61,566 bases of DNA, taken from positions 1 through 61,566 of the forward strand of contig CAZELI010000014.1 of the NCBI GenBank assembly GCA_964512985.1, read 5' to 3'. Shown in pieces: positions 50,567 to 57,966 of this stretch. Source of the stretch: CAYPGT01 sp964512985. GTDB lineage: Bacteria; Cyanobacteriota; Vampirovibrionia; LMEP-6097. The notes under the pieces are model-generated. The model was not told the DNA's origin. It searched no databases and saw nothing but the letters and a program-made list of their open reading frames with translations. A program made the position numbers and the translations under genes. Each line of letters starts with the position of its first letter. The stretch's first letter is position 1.

Positions 50567-50889
50567 TGGACATCAACGAAATAACAGTACAAGAGCTTAA
50601 AGCATTGCAAGACAGCAACGAAAAATTCGTTCTTATCGATGTAAGAAACCCAGATGAGTTTAATTACTGTAATATAGACGGTGTACTCATTCCCATGTCA
50701 CAGCTTCCCGACAGATGTTCAGAGATCCCTAAAGAAGGCAAGGTTATAGTTCACTGTCATCACGGTGGTAGAAGTAAGAAGGTCATAGCCTGGTTACAAG
50801 ACGCGCAAGGCTATACCAACCTCCTTAACTTACAAGGTGGTATCCATGCTTGGTCTTTAGAGATAGATAGTGGTGTGCCGATTTATTAG
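50566..50889 (+). CDS. Rhodanese-domain protein
   Basis: A single rhodanese domain of 107 residues: VLIDVRNPDEFNYCNIDGVLIPM, then the active-site loop VHCHHGGRSKKVIAWLQ with the sulfur-carrying cysteine (CHHGGRS). It carries persulfide in sulfur transfer. The ATG overlaps the stop of the membrane-protein gene by 1 nt, which suggests coupled expression. Confidence 0.93.
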   Translation: MDINEITVQELKALQDSNEKFVLIDVRNPDEFNYCNIDGVLIPMSQLPDRCSEIPKEGKVIVHCHHGGRSKKVIAWLQDAQGYTNLLNLQGGIHAWSLEIDSGVPIY

Positions 50890-50917
50890 GGAAAGTCCAT
50901 TTATACAAGCTAATGCC

Positions 50918-50945
50918 TTGACATAATAATTCATTATTTGATACT
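50918..50945 (+). promoter_or_regulatory. Promoter of the gene at 50957
   Basis: TTGACA (50918-50923) and GATACT (50940-50945) are 16 bp apart; AGGA lies shortly before the ATG. Confidence 0.5.
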
Positions 50946-50956
50946 GTTAGGAAATT

Positions 50957-51232
50957 ATGGAAATGACACAAAGTATAGCAACACCGACATTAGCAGAAAA
51001 AATTGATAAACTATCACAACCTCAACGAGCAGAGCTAGCAGAAAAATTGGGAATAGGTTCAGCAGCTACTAACACTCCAATACTTAAACTTCAAGATACA
51101 ATCCTAAGAACGCTTAGTTCACCTGCTGACAATCCTAAATCATTATCAGATTTAGCAAAAGCAACTCAAGCAGTTGTTGCAATAATTACTAGCTTTTCAG
51201 ATGAAACAGCAAAATCAACAGTAGTAGCATAA
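50957..51232 (+). CDS. Hypothetical protein, 91 aa, 3' end possibly altered
   Basis: No family is recognised. It is Ala/Thr/Ser-rich and mostly helical (LAEKIDKLSQPQRAELAEKLGIG). The promoter and a weak SD precede the ATG. Its last codons (GCA TAA) run into the 3' half of the structured element, exactly where a duplicated segment begins. The natural C-terminus may therefore have been replaced by that rearrangement. Confidence 0.6.
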   Translation: MEMTQSIATPTLAEKIDKLSQPQRAELAEKLGIGSAATNTPILKLQDTILRTLSSPADNPKSLSDLAKATQAVVAIITSFSDETAKSTVVA

Positions 51233-51356
51233 CAAAGTTATGGGCAATTTGGGAGCAAGTTTTCTAATATCCAAAACTAATAGTAAACGTACTCCCCTCA
51301 CCAAAAGTACTACTACTAGCAATCTTACCATTAAGAGCTTCGACGACGTCCTTACA
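51228..51356. repeat. Duplicated 129-bp segment, copy 1
   Basis: Identical to 51861-51989 (offset 633 bp). It contains the 3' part of the structured element followed by the last ~30 codons of the histidine-kinase gene on the minus strand. Weaker similarity continues for about 20 bp. Confidence 0.88.
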
Positions 51357-51488
51357 AAGACTTAGACTTAGACCAGTTTTTAATCCAAAATCTTTATATT
51401 TAGGGAATTCACTATCCAAGCTCAATAATTGTAAATTCTTTTCAATCGCTGTAGCAATAATTAATCGATCCATAAAATCTTTATGCAT
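51264..51488 (-). pseudogene. Remnant of VapC-like PIN toxin fused to a duplicated kinase tail
   Basis: The frame begins HKDFMDRLIIATAIEKNLQLLSLDSEFPKY, the C-terminal end of a VapC-type PIN toxin (compare HxDPFDRLLIAQA and TxDxxFxxY). At about residue 39 it becomes GLSLSLCKDVVEALNGKIASSS, which matches the last residues of the kinase at 51897. The N-terminal ~85 residues of the toxin are missing and the first ATG follows the antitoxin stop by 5 nt. It is almost certainly non-functional. Confidence 0.82.
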
Positions 51489-51493
51489 TGCTT

Positions 51494-51721
51494 TTAAAGA
51501 ATAGAATCTTTATCATCATAACAAGGAGCAAACGGATCACCAACAAAAGTAGCAGCTCCAGCAATAGCCGGATGAGGTCTCCTAATTACTGAATCAGTTT
51601 TATGGTCAGAATTTTTTACAGGAATAAATATTTCTATAAAACAATCAGGTGGTAACTCTACGTTATCACTTAAATGCCCCGAAGCATCTGTTCTAGCAAT
51701 AATTTTTTTCATTATATCCAT
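51494..51721 (-). CDS. VapB-like antitoxin, orphaned
   Basis: The 75-residue protein ends with IRRPHPAIAGAATFVGDPFAP, the usual C-terminal toxin-binding signature of short VapB/DUF antitoxins (RRPHPAIAGKxxxxGD). Its partner toxin gene directly downstream has lost most of its sequence. An intact start is present (MDIMKKIIAR, with a second Met at position 4). It may now be a free antitoxin able to counter a related toxin elsewhere, or a decaying gene. Confidence 0.75.
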   Translation of the reverse strand: MDIMKKIIARTDASGHLSDNVELPPDCFIEIFIPVKNSDHKTDSVIRRPHPAIAGAATFVGDPFAPCYDDKDSIL

Positions 51722-51771
51722 TACAAACTATTATACCCTAAACATATAACTTTCTCTAGATTAACCTAATA

Positions 51772-51895
51772 AAACTTGCTTCAAAATTGCCCAGAACGAG
51801 GCATGCGAGCTTCGAGGACGCGGAGTTGACTAGTCGTCAATGAGCAGTCCGAGAAGCGAGCATAACAAAGTTATGGGCAATTTGGGAGCAAGTTT
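51772..51895 (+). ncRNA. Structured repeat element, copy 2 (candidate RNA)
   Basis: The 124-nt copy has the same outer helix, long inner hairpin and small CATAAC-AAA-GTTATG hairpin as 41289-41414. Differences fall as paired changes. TTGAC/GTCAA replaces TTTAC/GTAAA, GCTTC/GAAGC replaces GTCCC/GGGAC, and ATTGCC/GGCAAT replaces ATCGCC/GGCGAT. It ends 2 nt before the histidine-kinase stop codon. It is positioned like copy 1, at the 3' end of a minus-strand gene. Confidence 0.65.
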
Positions 51896-51896
51896 T

Positions 51897-53147
51897 CTAA
51901 TATCCAAAACTAATAGTAAACGTACTCCCCTCACCAAAAGTACTACTACTAGCAATCTTACCATTAAGAGCTTCGACGACGTCCTTACAGATGCTTAGAC
52001 CTAAACCCAAGCCAGCGATGTTCTTAGTCTTAGGGTTCTTGGCACGATAAAATCTATCAAAAATCTTAGAGTGTTCTTTCTCGGTCATACCAATACCTTG
52101 GTCACAAACAGAGAAGTTTAATTCATGATGCTCATCATCTAAATTAATAGAGCAGCTAATCTCACCACCATCAGGAGAATATTTAATAGCATTGATTAGA
52201 AGGTTCTCTAGGACCTGTCTTAAGAGCTTACGATCGCCAGCAATCAAAGGATAATTCTCTGGGAATCTTAAAGTGAAAATATGATCCTTATGTAATGGAG
52301 TAAATCCTTCAACGACAAAACGTGCAATCTCACCAATATCAAGCTTCTCAACATTAATAACCCAACCCTTAGTACTAGCACGGTTAAGCTGGATCAAGTC
52401 GTCAATCATCCTTGATAAGCGGCTTCCCGCAGAAAGGATCTGCTCGCTTGCTTCTCTAATCAGCTCAGGCTTAATCTCATGTCTCTGTAAAATATTACTA
52501 AAACCCATAATACTTACCAAGGGTGTTCTCAATTCATGAGAAACGTTATTAATCAATTCTGTACGTGTTTTATTTAATTCTACTAATTGTAAGTTCTGTT
52601 CTTCCAAAACCTTGAGCCTTTCTAATGAAGCTTCTAGAAAGCTCTTGAGGTTATTAAAGATGGAATTAGAGATCTTTTTAATTTGTTCTTTAGATTCAGG
52701 ATTAAAATTCTCTGGTGTTAGTATCTGATTAACTATGATAGCTAAATGATCAACAAAGGACCAGAGCAATTCATAACAACTATCATCTAGCTCTTTACCA
52801 GCTTTAATATAGATCAAACCCAGTATCCTATCATCAGTCTCTATAGGTAGTATCAATTCATCATTACTTTTACGGCAGGGTCTTTTATGCAGGAAGATTT
52901 CTTCTATAACATCCCGACTAAAGAAACTTGAACTTGCCAATTTATCAGCATAACTCTTACCTTCTGCGTCGTTTTCGATATCTTCAACAATAAATATTTC
53001 AGTTGATTCAAAGGCAAGATATTCAATGAAAGCTTGTTGAACTTTATCAATAACCTGAGAAACTGTCTTAGAATCCTCTACTACTTTTAATAGATTCCGC
53101 AACCAGCTCCAGTTTAAAATTTTTGATTCAATATTTGTATCAGCCAT
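51897..53147 (-). CDS. Soluble GAF-type sensor histidine kinase
   Basis: A GAF-like N-terminal domain (about residues 20-145: ELILPIETDDRILGLIYIKAGKEL) precedes a coiled-coil linker. The HisKA domain has phospho-acceptor H204 in VSHELRTPL. The HATPase domain contains LINAIKYSPDGG (N box), VCDQGIGMT and GLGLGLSICKDVVEALNG (G boxes). No transmembrane segment is visible, so it is cytoplasmic. No response regulator is adjacent. Its 3' end is duplicated upstream at 51228-51356. Confidence 0.92.
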   Translation of the reverse strand: MADTNIESKILNWSWLRNLLKVVEDSKTVSQVIDKVQQAFIEYLAFESTEIFIVEDIENDAEGKSYADKLASSSFFSRDVIEEIFLHKRPCRKSNDELILPIETDDRILGLIYIKAGKELDDSCYELLWSFVDHLAIIVNQILTPENFNPESKEQIKKISNSIFNNLKSFLEASLERLKVLEEQNLQLVELNKTRTELINNVSHELRTPLVSIMGFSNILQRHEIKPELIREASEQILSAGSRLSRMIDDLIQLNRASTKGWVINVEKLDIGEIARFVVEGFTPLHKDHIFTLRFPENYPLIAGDRKLLRQVLENLLINAIKYSPDGGEISCSINLDDEHHELNFSVCDQGIGMTEKEHSKIFDRFYRAKNPKTKNIAGLGLGLSICKDVVEALNGKIASSSTFGEGSTFTISFGY

Positions 53148-53180
53148 AATATAAGCGGATCTATTATTCTAGCGCGAGGG

Positions 53181-53186
53181 TATAAT
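53181..53186 (+). promoter_or_regulatory. -10 box of the gene at 53193
   Basis: TATAAT ends 6 nt before the ATG, and there is no SD. Confidence 0.6.
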
Positions 53187-53192
53187 ATTTAC

Positions 53193-53672
53193 ATGAGAAT
53201 ATTTCTCCTATTAATTTTACTTGGACTCAATAACTCTGCTATAGCTAAACTTGCTAATAGTTTTGAAGAAAACAGAAAGCAATATGGAGAACCCATAGAA
53301 TTAGAAGCCTTCCCTTCTAAATCTGGGTTTGGAGGTTATGCAACATATGATATTAACCCTAACTGGAAAATCAAAGCGTTCTATATTAATGACAAAGTAA
53401 GAAGTGAACATTTAATAGCAAAACACGACGCCAAATTATCAAGAGATGAAGTAAGAAATTGGGCATTAAAAATGTTTGATGAAAGCAAGAGAGGTAAATA
53501 TGTTACTAAGCTTGCACAACCCCGCATAGAAGGACACTTCTTTACTAAAGGACTAATTGCCTATGAATATCTAATCGTTAATAAGGCTACTTTAGGTTAT
53601 AAAAGTGTCAGAGTACTGTTTTATGAAAAGGATAAAAACTTCTCACAAATCAATCCTAAAGCATATTTATAA
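53193..53672 (+). CDS. Exported protein of unknown function, 159 aa
   Basis: A signal peptide (RIFLLLILLGLNNSAIA) precedes a mature domain of ~140 residues with a mixed alpha/beta pattern (FGGYATYDINPNWKIKAFYI, then EGHFFTKGLIAYEYLIVNK). It is probably periplasmic. No family is recognised. It is divergent from the histidine-kinase gene with a 45-bp spacer. Confidence 0.75.
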   Translation: MRIFLLLILLGLNNSAIAKLANSFEENRKQYGEPIELEAFPSKSGFGGYATYDINPNWKIKAFYINDKVRSEHLIAKHDAKLSRDEVRNWALKMFDESKRGKYVTKLAQPRIEGHFFTKGLIAYEYLIVNKATLGYKSVRVLFYEKDKNFSQINPKAYL

Positions 53673-53674
53673 TA

Positions 53675-53710
53675 ACCCAGCCACTCAGTCCCACAGTCAC
53701 TCAGCCACGC
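53675..53710. repeat. Inverted copy of the hemD-end repeat
   Basis: ACCCAGCCACTCAGTC (53675-53690) is the exact reverse complement of GACTGAGTGGCTGGGT at 16158-16173, and a related unit follows. It lies directly after the exported-protein gene. Confidence 0.7.
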
Positions 53711-53718
53711 ATTTGTTA

Positions 53719-53724
53719 TATAAT
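53719..53724 (+). promoter_or_regulatory. -10 box of the gene at 53731
   Basis: TATAAT ends 6 nt before the ATG, and no SD is visible. Confidence 0.6.
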
Positions 53725-53730
53725 TAACTC

Positions 53731-54606
53731 ATGTCTGTATTGCATAAAAATTTCGAAGAATACAATCTAGGACGGGAGAAGCGTTTTAGAGGAGATATCA
53801 GTAATGCAACGCTTTATATAGTTCATGACTTAGATGCCAAGGAATTAGAGCAAACTATATATCGCCTAAAAGAACTAACAGAGTTTAAAGATATCAAAAC
53901 CCTACATAGTAGTAACTTAGATGAGTTTCTTAGTAAGCTTGAACATAAAGATTCAGCAATATTTCTAACAATGCATTTATCACTAGATAATGAGATCGCT
54001 AATCATCAGAAGATCTCAGGTAAATTATTATCAGAGTCAGTATTTCAGCTCAATCCTTATAATAAAATTGCCAAGATTTTTGACGATAAGTATTTATTCT
54101 ATGCCTTATTAACAGCAAATGCTATCAAGCAACCATATACAGAACTGATTGCGCAGAATCATCCTATAAGCGAGAAACTACTTAATGAAATGCAAAGTCG
54201 CCTCTCTAAAGAGGCTCAGCAGTACATTATTAAACCAAGAAACGGTACTGAGAAAATAGACTTCATGGAGTTTGATTCTCTTAATACTAATGAAGTTAGA
54301 CAGCATATTAATAAAATTCATAAATATGATGATTGTATTATTCAAGAAAAAATAAATATCAATCAAGAGTTTAAGGTACTTTATCTTCAAGGTAAATTAC
54401 ATGTCAGTAAAAAACACCCCGAGAAAGCCTCTGACAAAGCCTTATTAACGCAGCTTTATGAAGTAGTAGATTTACTGGATGATTACGCTAAACAAAATCA
54501 GATCATCATGCCAGAGATATTCTCCATAGACGTACTTGAGACAATGGACAAAGGTTATATTATCCTTGAAGCGAATATACGAGCAGCGGCTTTGTATATA
54601 TTTTAG
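53731..54606 (+). CDS. ATP-grasp-like protein
   Basis: The central and C-terminal parts follow an ATP-grasp pattern: IAKIFDDKYLFYALLTANAI, QQYIIKPRNGTEKIDFMEF, then CIIQEKININQEFKVLYLQG and the metal-binding end PEIFSIDVLETMDKGYIILEANIRAA. The 291-residue length and the absence of a signal peptide fit a cytoplasmic ligase. The substrate is unknown; the N-terminal domain (about 90 residues) is not recognised. It is only an inferred fold. Confidence 0.7.
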   Translation: MSVLHKNFEEYNLGREKRFRGDISNATLYIVHDLDAKELEQTIYRLKELTEFKDIKTLHSSNLDEFLSKLEHKDSAIFLTMHLSLDNEIANHQKISGKLLSESVFQLNPYNKIAKIFDDKYLFYALLTANAIKQPYTELIAQNHPISEKLLNEMQSRLSKEAQQYIIKPRNGTEKIDFMEFDSLNTNEVRQHINKIHKYDDCIIQEKININQEFKVLYLQGKLHVSKKHPEKASDKALLTQLYEVVDLLDDYAKQNQIIMPEIFSIDVLETMDKGYIILEANIRAAALYIF

Positions 54607-54614
54607 ACTACCAT

Positions 54615-54726
54615 CGTCATCCTGAGGAGCAACCGTAGGTTGCGACGTAAGGATCCACTACTACGAATAGTCTATTAAATAAGAGTGGATCCTTACGGTC
54701 GGGCTACGCCCTCCCTCAGGATGACG
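54615..54726. repeat. Palindromic REP-like element
   Basis: Outer arms CGTCATCCTGAGG (54615-54627) and CCTCAGGATGACG (54714-54726), and inner arms CGTAAGGATCCACT (54646-54659) and AGTGGATCCTTACG (54684-54697), are all perfect. It fills the gap between two convergent genes and may act as a bidirectional terminator. Similar palindromes with TCATCCTGAGGAGC ends are dispersed in many genomes. Confidence 0.82.
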
Positions 54727-54732
54727 GGGATC

Positions 54733-56883
54733 TTATTGCTGTGACTGTTGTTGTGCCATCATCCTACCTTGCTCATAGCGCTGAATATACTGTTCAAAGA
54801 CCTCATCTTCATGGTATTTTTTTACAGCGACCTTAGCATACTGGTAAGCATTATCATAATCCTCGTTCATAAGAGCAGCATGGAAAAGATAAACTTGGAA
54901 CACCTGAGTATTAGGGAAACGTTCCTTAAACATCTTCGCGTATTGGTAGGTTTGAGGATGTTTAATAAAGAATAGTCCATCCATAAGCCCCTTAGCCAGA
55001 AATGAATTAACAATGGCATCTTTTTCCATCTTCTTCAATAAATATTCAGATAGCTTAGGTTCCTGACCCCAAGTATGAATCAGCATTTGTAAATTAGTTT
55101 GGAAATGATCTGGGTAATAGATATGCGCTAACTTAAAGTAATTAAGAGCATTCTGTCCATCATGGTTCTCTACTGCTGTAGTAGCGTTAAAGAACAAGGC
55201 CGAAGAGAGGGTCTTATTACCAATATAACCATATTTATTAAGTATATATCTATTAGGATCTTTTGCTTCATCCAAATACTTCTGTATAACCTCTGATTGA
55301 TTCAGTCTATTTGCTAAAGCAAATTGATCAAAATCATTTACGGCTTTTTGGTAGATCACTGGATTAGCTTGAAAAGTCTTAGTACCTGGATCTAGATAGT
55401 ATTGTATCAATCGATATCGCCAGTTTTGCTTAGTGCCTAAATCATCCGTAGAGTCCATAGCGTGAGACCAAAATCTCTCACCATCATGCCAATCCCAACT
55501 CTTAACCCAAGAACGAATTCCTAAAACAGAAATAATAAGGACTAGTGCAATTAACCAAGGCTTATAGTTTACATTCGCCTTAGCAAAAACATATCTATCC
55601 ACAGCAACCACAATCGCTGTAACCAAACCTATAATAAAGAAGTAAGTATATCTATCACGCGCAAGACAGTATAAAGGAATAATATTCAACGATATCGATA
55701 TACTGAAACCAGCAAATAATAAAGCTCCGCCTATTATTCTATGATGAATTAAATATTTAGCTTCTTTATTAATCAGTAAATAATAAACAATCCCAACTAA
55801 GAAAGCCGTAGCGATAGCAAAACACATTAAATGAAAAGGTGTGTAAGCATTAGCCAGAATAACATTATGATGCTCATCCATAGAGAGTTTCGCTGGAAAG
55901 AGAAACAATCTTATGTAATGAAAAAATATCTCTGGAGCAACCACTAGTAACCGTTCAAAGAACTCAGAAGCGCTATGAGCAGCCCATTCACCTTGCTCCG
56001 AAACAATACTAGATCTATGTGCATAATAAGTAAGGAAAGAAGTTAAAGCAAAGAATAGCTTCGGTATTTCATAACCATACGACTTATAATCTCTTTTTAT
56101 TATTGAATTGAAGAATATAAAAGCTAAAACTACACTAGTAATCACTGTCATCTCAGAACCGTGATAACCAATAAACATGAGTATCCAACTAAGAATTATC
56201 AGAGACAAACCTCTAAGACTCATCAAGTCTTTAATATAGAGATTAATTAAAATACCAGTTAAACACAGCAAGGTAGAACATAAAAAGCCCACACCAGAAG
56301 TCAGCATATTAACAGCTTCATTATGTAAAGGATGCACAGTCCAAATTAAAACAATAACCAATGGAACCCACCAACTTATAGTCAATGACTGGATTACAGG
56401 CTTAGCAGCAGTTGGATATTTTTTCTTGGATTTAGTTTTAGATTTAGGTGATTGAGTATCCTCTTCAATAACAACGTACTCACTGGGCTGAACTCCACGA
56501 AGTGGCGTACCAAAAATCTTACTGAGAATAAAAAATAAAATTATCGAATTAAATATATGAAAACTAAAATTAACGAAGAAATGGTAAGCCCAAGCTCTTG
56601 GTCCCCAAATATGATAACCAACTGCAGATCCAAACCACTCAAGCGGTCTATATATAACAGTAGGGTAATTAGTCCAAGCAACATTGTGACTATCAGAAAC
56701 GATGTTCCAGTAAAACTTTAAGGTATAACCCAAATCACTTTGGACTTTTTCATTACGAACGATTAATTTAATATCGTCATAGCCAACAAATTCGTTGGTT
56801 ATACTACTAGACCAAGTTAAACCAGCGACAAGCGCAATTAGGATTAATTTACTTCTTAAGGATTTGAATTGAAAGAATTGCAT
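54733..56883 (-). CDS. TMTC/PMT-like membrane glycosyltransferase with C-terminal TPR
   Basis: A 716-residue polytopic protein. The N-terminal half has about ten transmembrane helices and the GT-C motifs of the TMTC family: the DD-like acidic pair in EFVGYDDIKLIVRNEKVQ, YRPLEWFGSAVGYHIWGPRAWAYHFF and HPLHNEAVNMLTSGVGFLCS. The C-terminal ~250 residues are TPR-like (ALNYFKLAHIYYPDHFQTNLQ, then NEDYDNAYQYAKVAVKKYHED). Such proteins O-mannosylate or otherwise glycosylate exported proteins; the acceptor is unknown. The surface fibre proteins are possible substrates, which is speculation. A short low-complexity insert (about 145-165) is Lys/Ser/Pro-rich. Confidence 0.83.
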   Translation of the reverse strand: MQFFQFKSLRSKLILIALVAGLTWSSSITNEFVGYDDIKLIVRNEKVQSDLGYTLKFYWNIVSDSHNVAWTNYPTVIYRPLEWFGSAVGYHIWGPRAWAYHFFVNFSFHIFNSIILFFILSKIFGTPLRGVQPSEYVVIEEDTQSPKSKTKSKKKYPTAAKPVIQSLTISWWVPLVIVLIWTVHPLHNEAVNMLTSGVGFLCSTLLCLTGILINLYIKDLMSLRGLSLIILSWILMFIGYHGSEMTVITSVVLAFIFFNSIIKRDYKSYGYEIPKLFFALTSFLTYYAHRSSIVSEQGEWAAHSASEFFERLLVVAPEIFFHYIRLFLFPAKLSMDEHHNVILANAYTPFHLMCFAIATAFLVGIVYYLLINKEAKYLIHHRIIGGALLFAGFSISISLNIIPLYCLARDRYTYFFIIGLVTAIVVAVDRYVFAKANVNYKPWLIALVLIISVLGIRSWVKSWDWHDGERFWSHAMDSTDDLGTKQNWRYRLIQYYLDPGTKTFQANPVIYQKAVNDFDQFALANRLNQSEVIQKYLDEAKDPNRYILNKYGYIGNKTLSSALFFNATTAVENHDGQNALNYFKLAHIYYPDHFQTNLQMLIHTWGQEPKLSEYLLKKMEKDAIVNSFLAKGLMDGLFFIKHPQTYQYAKMFKERFPNTQVFQVYLFHAALMNEDYDNAYQYAKVAVKKYHEDEVFEQYIQRYEQGRMMAQQQSQQ

Positions 56884-56890
56884 AGCCTAT

Positions 56891-56900
56891 ATCATATAAT
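56891..56900. promoter_or_regulatory. Overlapping divergent -10 boxes
   Basis: ATCATATAAT carries TATGAT on the minus strand (7 nt before the ATG at 56883) and TATAAT on the plus strand (56895-56900, 7 nt before the ATG at 56908). Only 24 bp separate the two starts. Confidence 0.6.
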
Positions 56901-56907
56901 ATAACTT

Positions 56908-57966
56908 ATGAACTTAGAAGAAGGACTTACTTTTGATGATGTATTACTGATTCCACAATACTCTGATATAGAACATCGCTCCGATGTCAGCCTTAAAACT
57001 AAAGTTTTGCCTAATATTGAATTAGAGCTACCTTATATAGCTGCCAATATGGACACTGTCACTGAACATAGAATGGCATTCACTATGGCAAAGCATGGTG
57101 CCCTAGGTATCTTACATCGTTATATGAGCATAGAAGAAATGCTTGAAGAAATAAAAAACTACAAAGAACTTTTTATTAAAGAAAATCTTAGCGAGAAACC
57201 TTTAGTCATTTCTATCGGTGTGCATGATGAAGAAAGAATTGCGGCAGCCTACTCTCAAGGGATTAAGAATTTTTGTATTGATGTTGCTCATGGTCATCAT
57301 AAATTAGTGAAAGAGAAAATTACTAATCTAAGGAAACAATATGGTAACGAAGTCGGAATCATAGGTGGTAATGTTGCTAGTTACGAAGCTGCGTTGGCTC
57401 TCTATGAATGGGGTTCAGACTGTATCAAAGTCGGTATAGGACCAGGTTCTGTCTGCACCACCAGAATCAAGACTGGTTCTGGTTATCCACAATTATCAGC
57501 CTTGATTGCAGCCAAGAAAGCTAAAGACACATATTTATCGAATAAACCAAATCAAGAACGTTTTATTATTGCTGATGGTGGTATTAAAGTATATGGTGAT
57601 ATTACCAAAGCTCTAGCTACAGGAGCTGACGCTGTGATGATGGGGTCTATATTCTCTGGCTGTAAAGAAACTCCTGGTACAGTTTGGCGTAATCAAGATG
57701 AGGAGATGACCAAAAGCTATCGTGGTATGGCATCTGCTAAAGCTCAATCAGAGTTTGGTATAGAAGAAATCAACGAAGAAGGTATAGCCCTAACCATAAA
57801 ATATAAAGGCAGCGTGAGACACATACTACCAAGAATGACCAAGGGTCTTAGAAGTGGCTTAAGTTACAGCGGCGCTCGTACTATTAAAGAACTTCAAGCC
57901 AAAGCCAAATTCGTAAAAATTAGCTACAACGCTTATATCGAAGGCAAGGCACATAAGGCTATTTAA
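56908..57966 (+). CDS. IMP dehydrogenase/GMP reductase family enzyme without CBS domains
   Basis: The TIM-barrel core is intact: EGLTFDDVLLIPQYSDI, the nucleotide loop VGIGPGSVCTTRIKTGSGYPQLSA with the active-site cysteine, FIIADGGIKVYGDITKALATGADAVMMGSIF and YRGMASAKAQ. The CBS pair that normally lies between residues ~90 and ~210 in IMPDH is absent, giving 352 residues. The tail HILPRMTKGLRSGLSYSGARTIKEL is IMPDH-like, while the overall length fits GMP reductase. Both activities are possible. TATAAT ends 7 nt before the ATG. Confidence 0.88.
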   Translation: MNLEEGLTFDDVLLIPQYSDIEHRSDVSLKTKVLPNIELELPYIAANMDTVTEHRMAFTMAKHGALGILHRYMSIEEMLEEIKNYKELFIKENLSEKPLVISIGVHDEERIAAAYSQGIKNFCIDVAHGHHKLVKEKITNLRKQYGNEVGIIGGNVASYEAALALYEWGSDCIKVGIGPGSVCTTRIKTGSGYPQLSALIAAKKAKDTYLSNKPNQERFIIADGGIKVYGDITKALATGADAVMMGSIFSGCKETPGTVWRNQDEEMTKSYRGMASAKAQSEFGIEEINEEGIALTIKYKGSVRHILPRMTKGLRSGLSYSGARTIKELQAKAKFVKISYNAYIEGKAHKAI

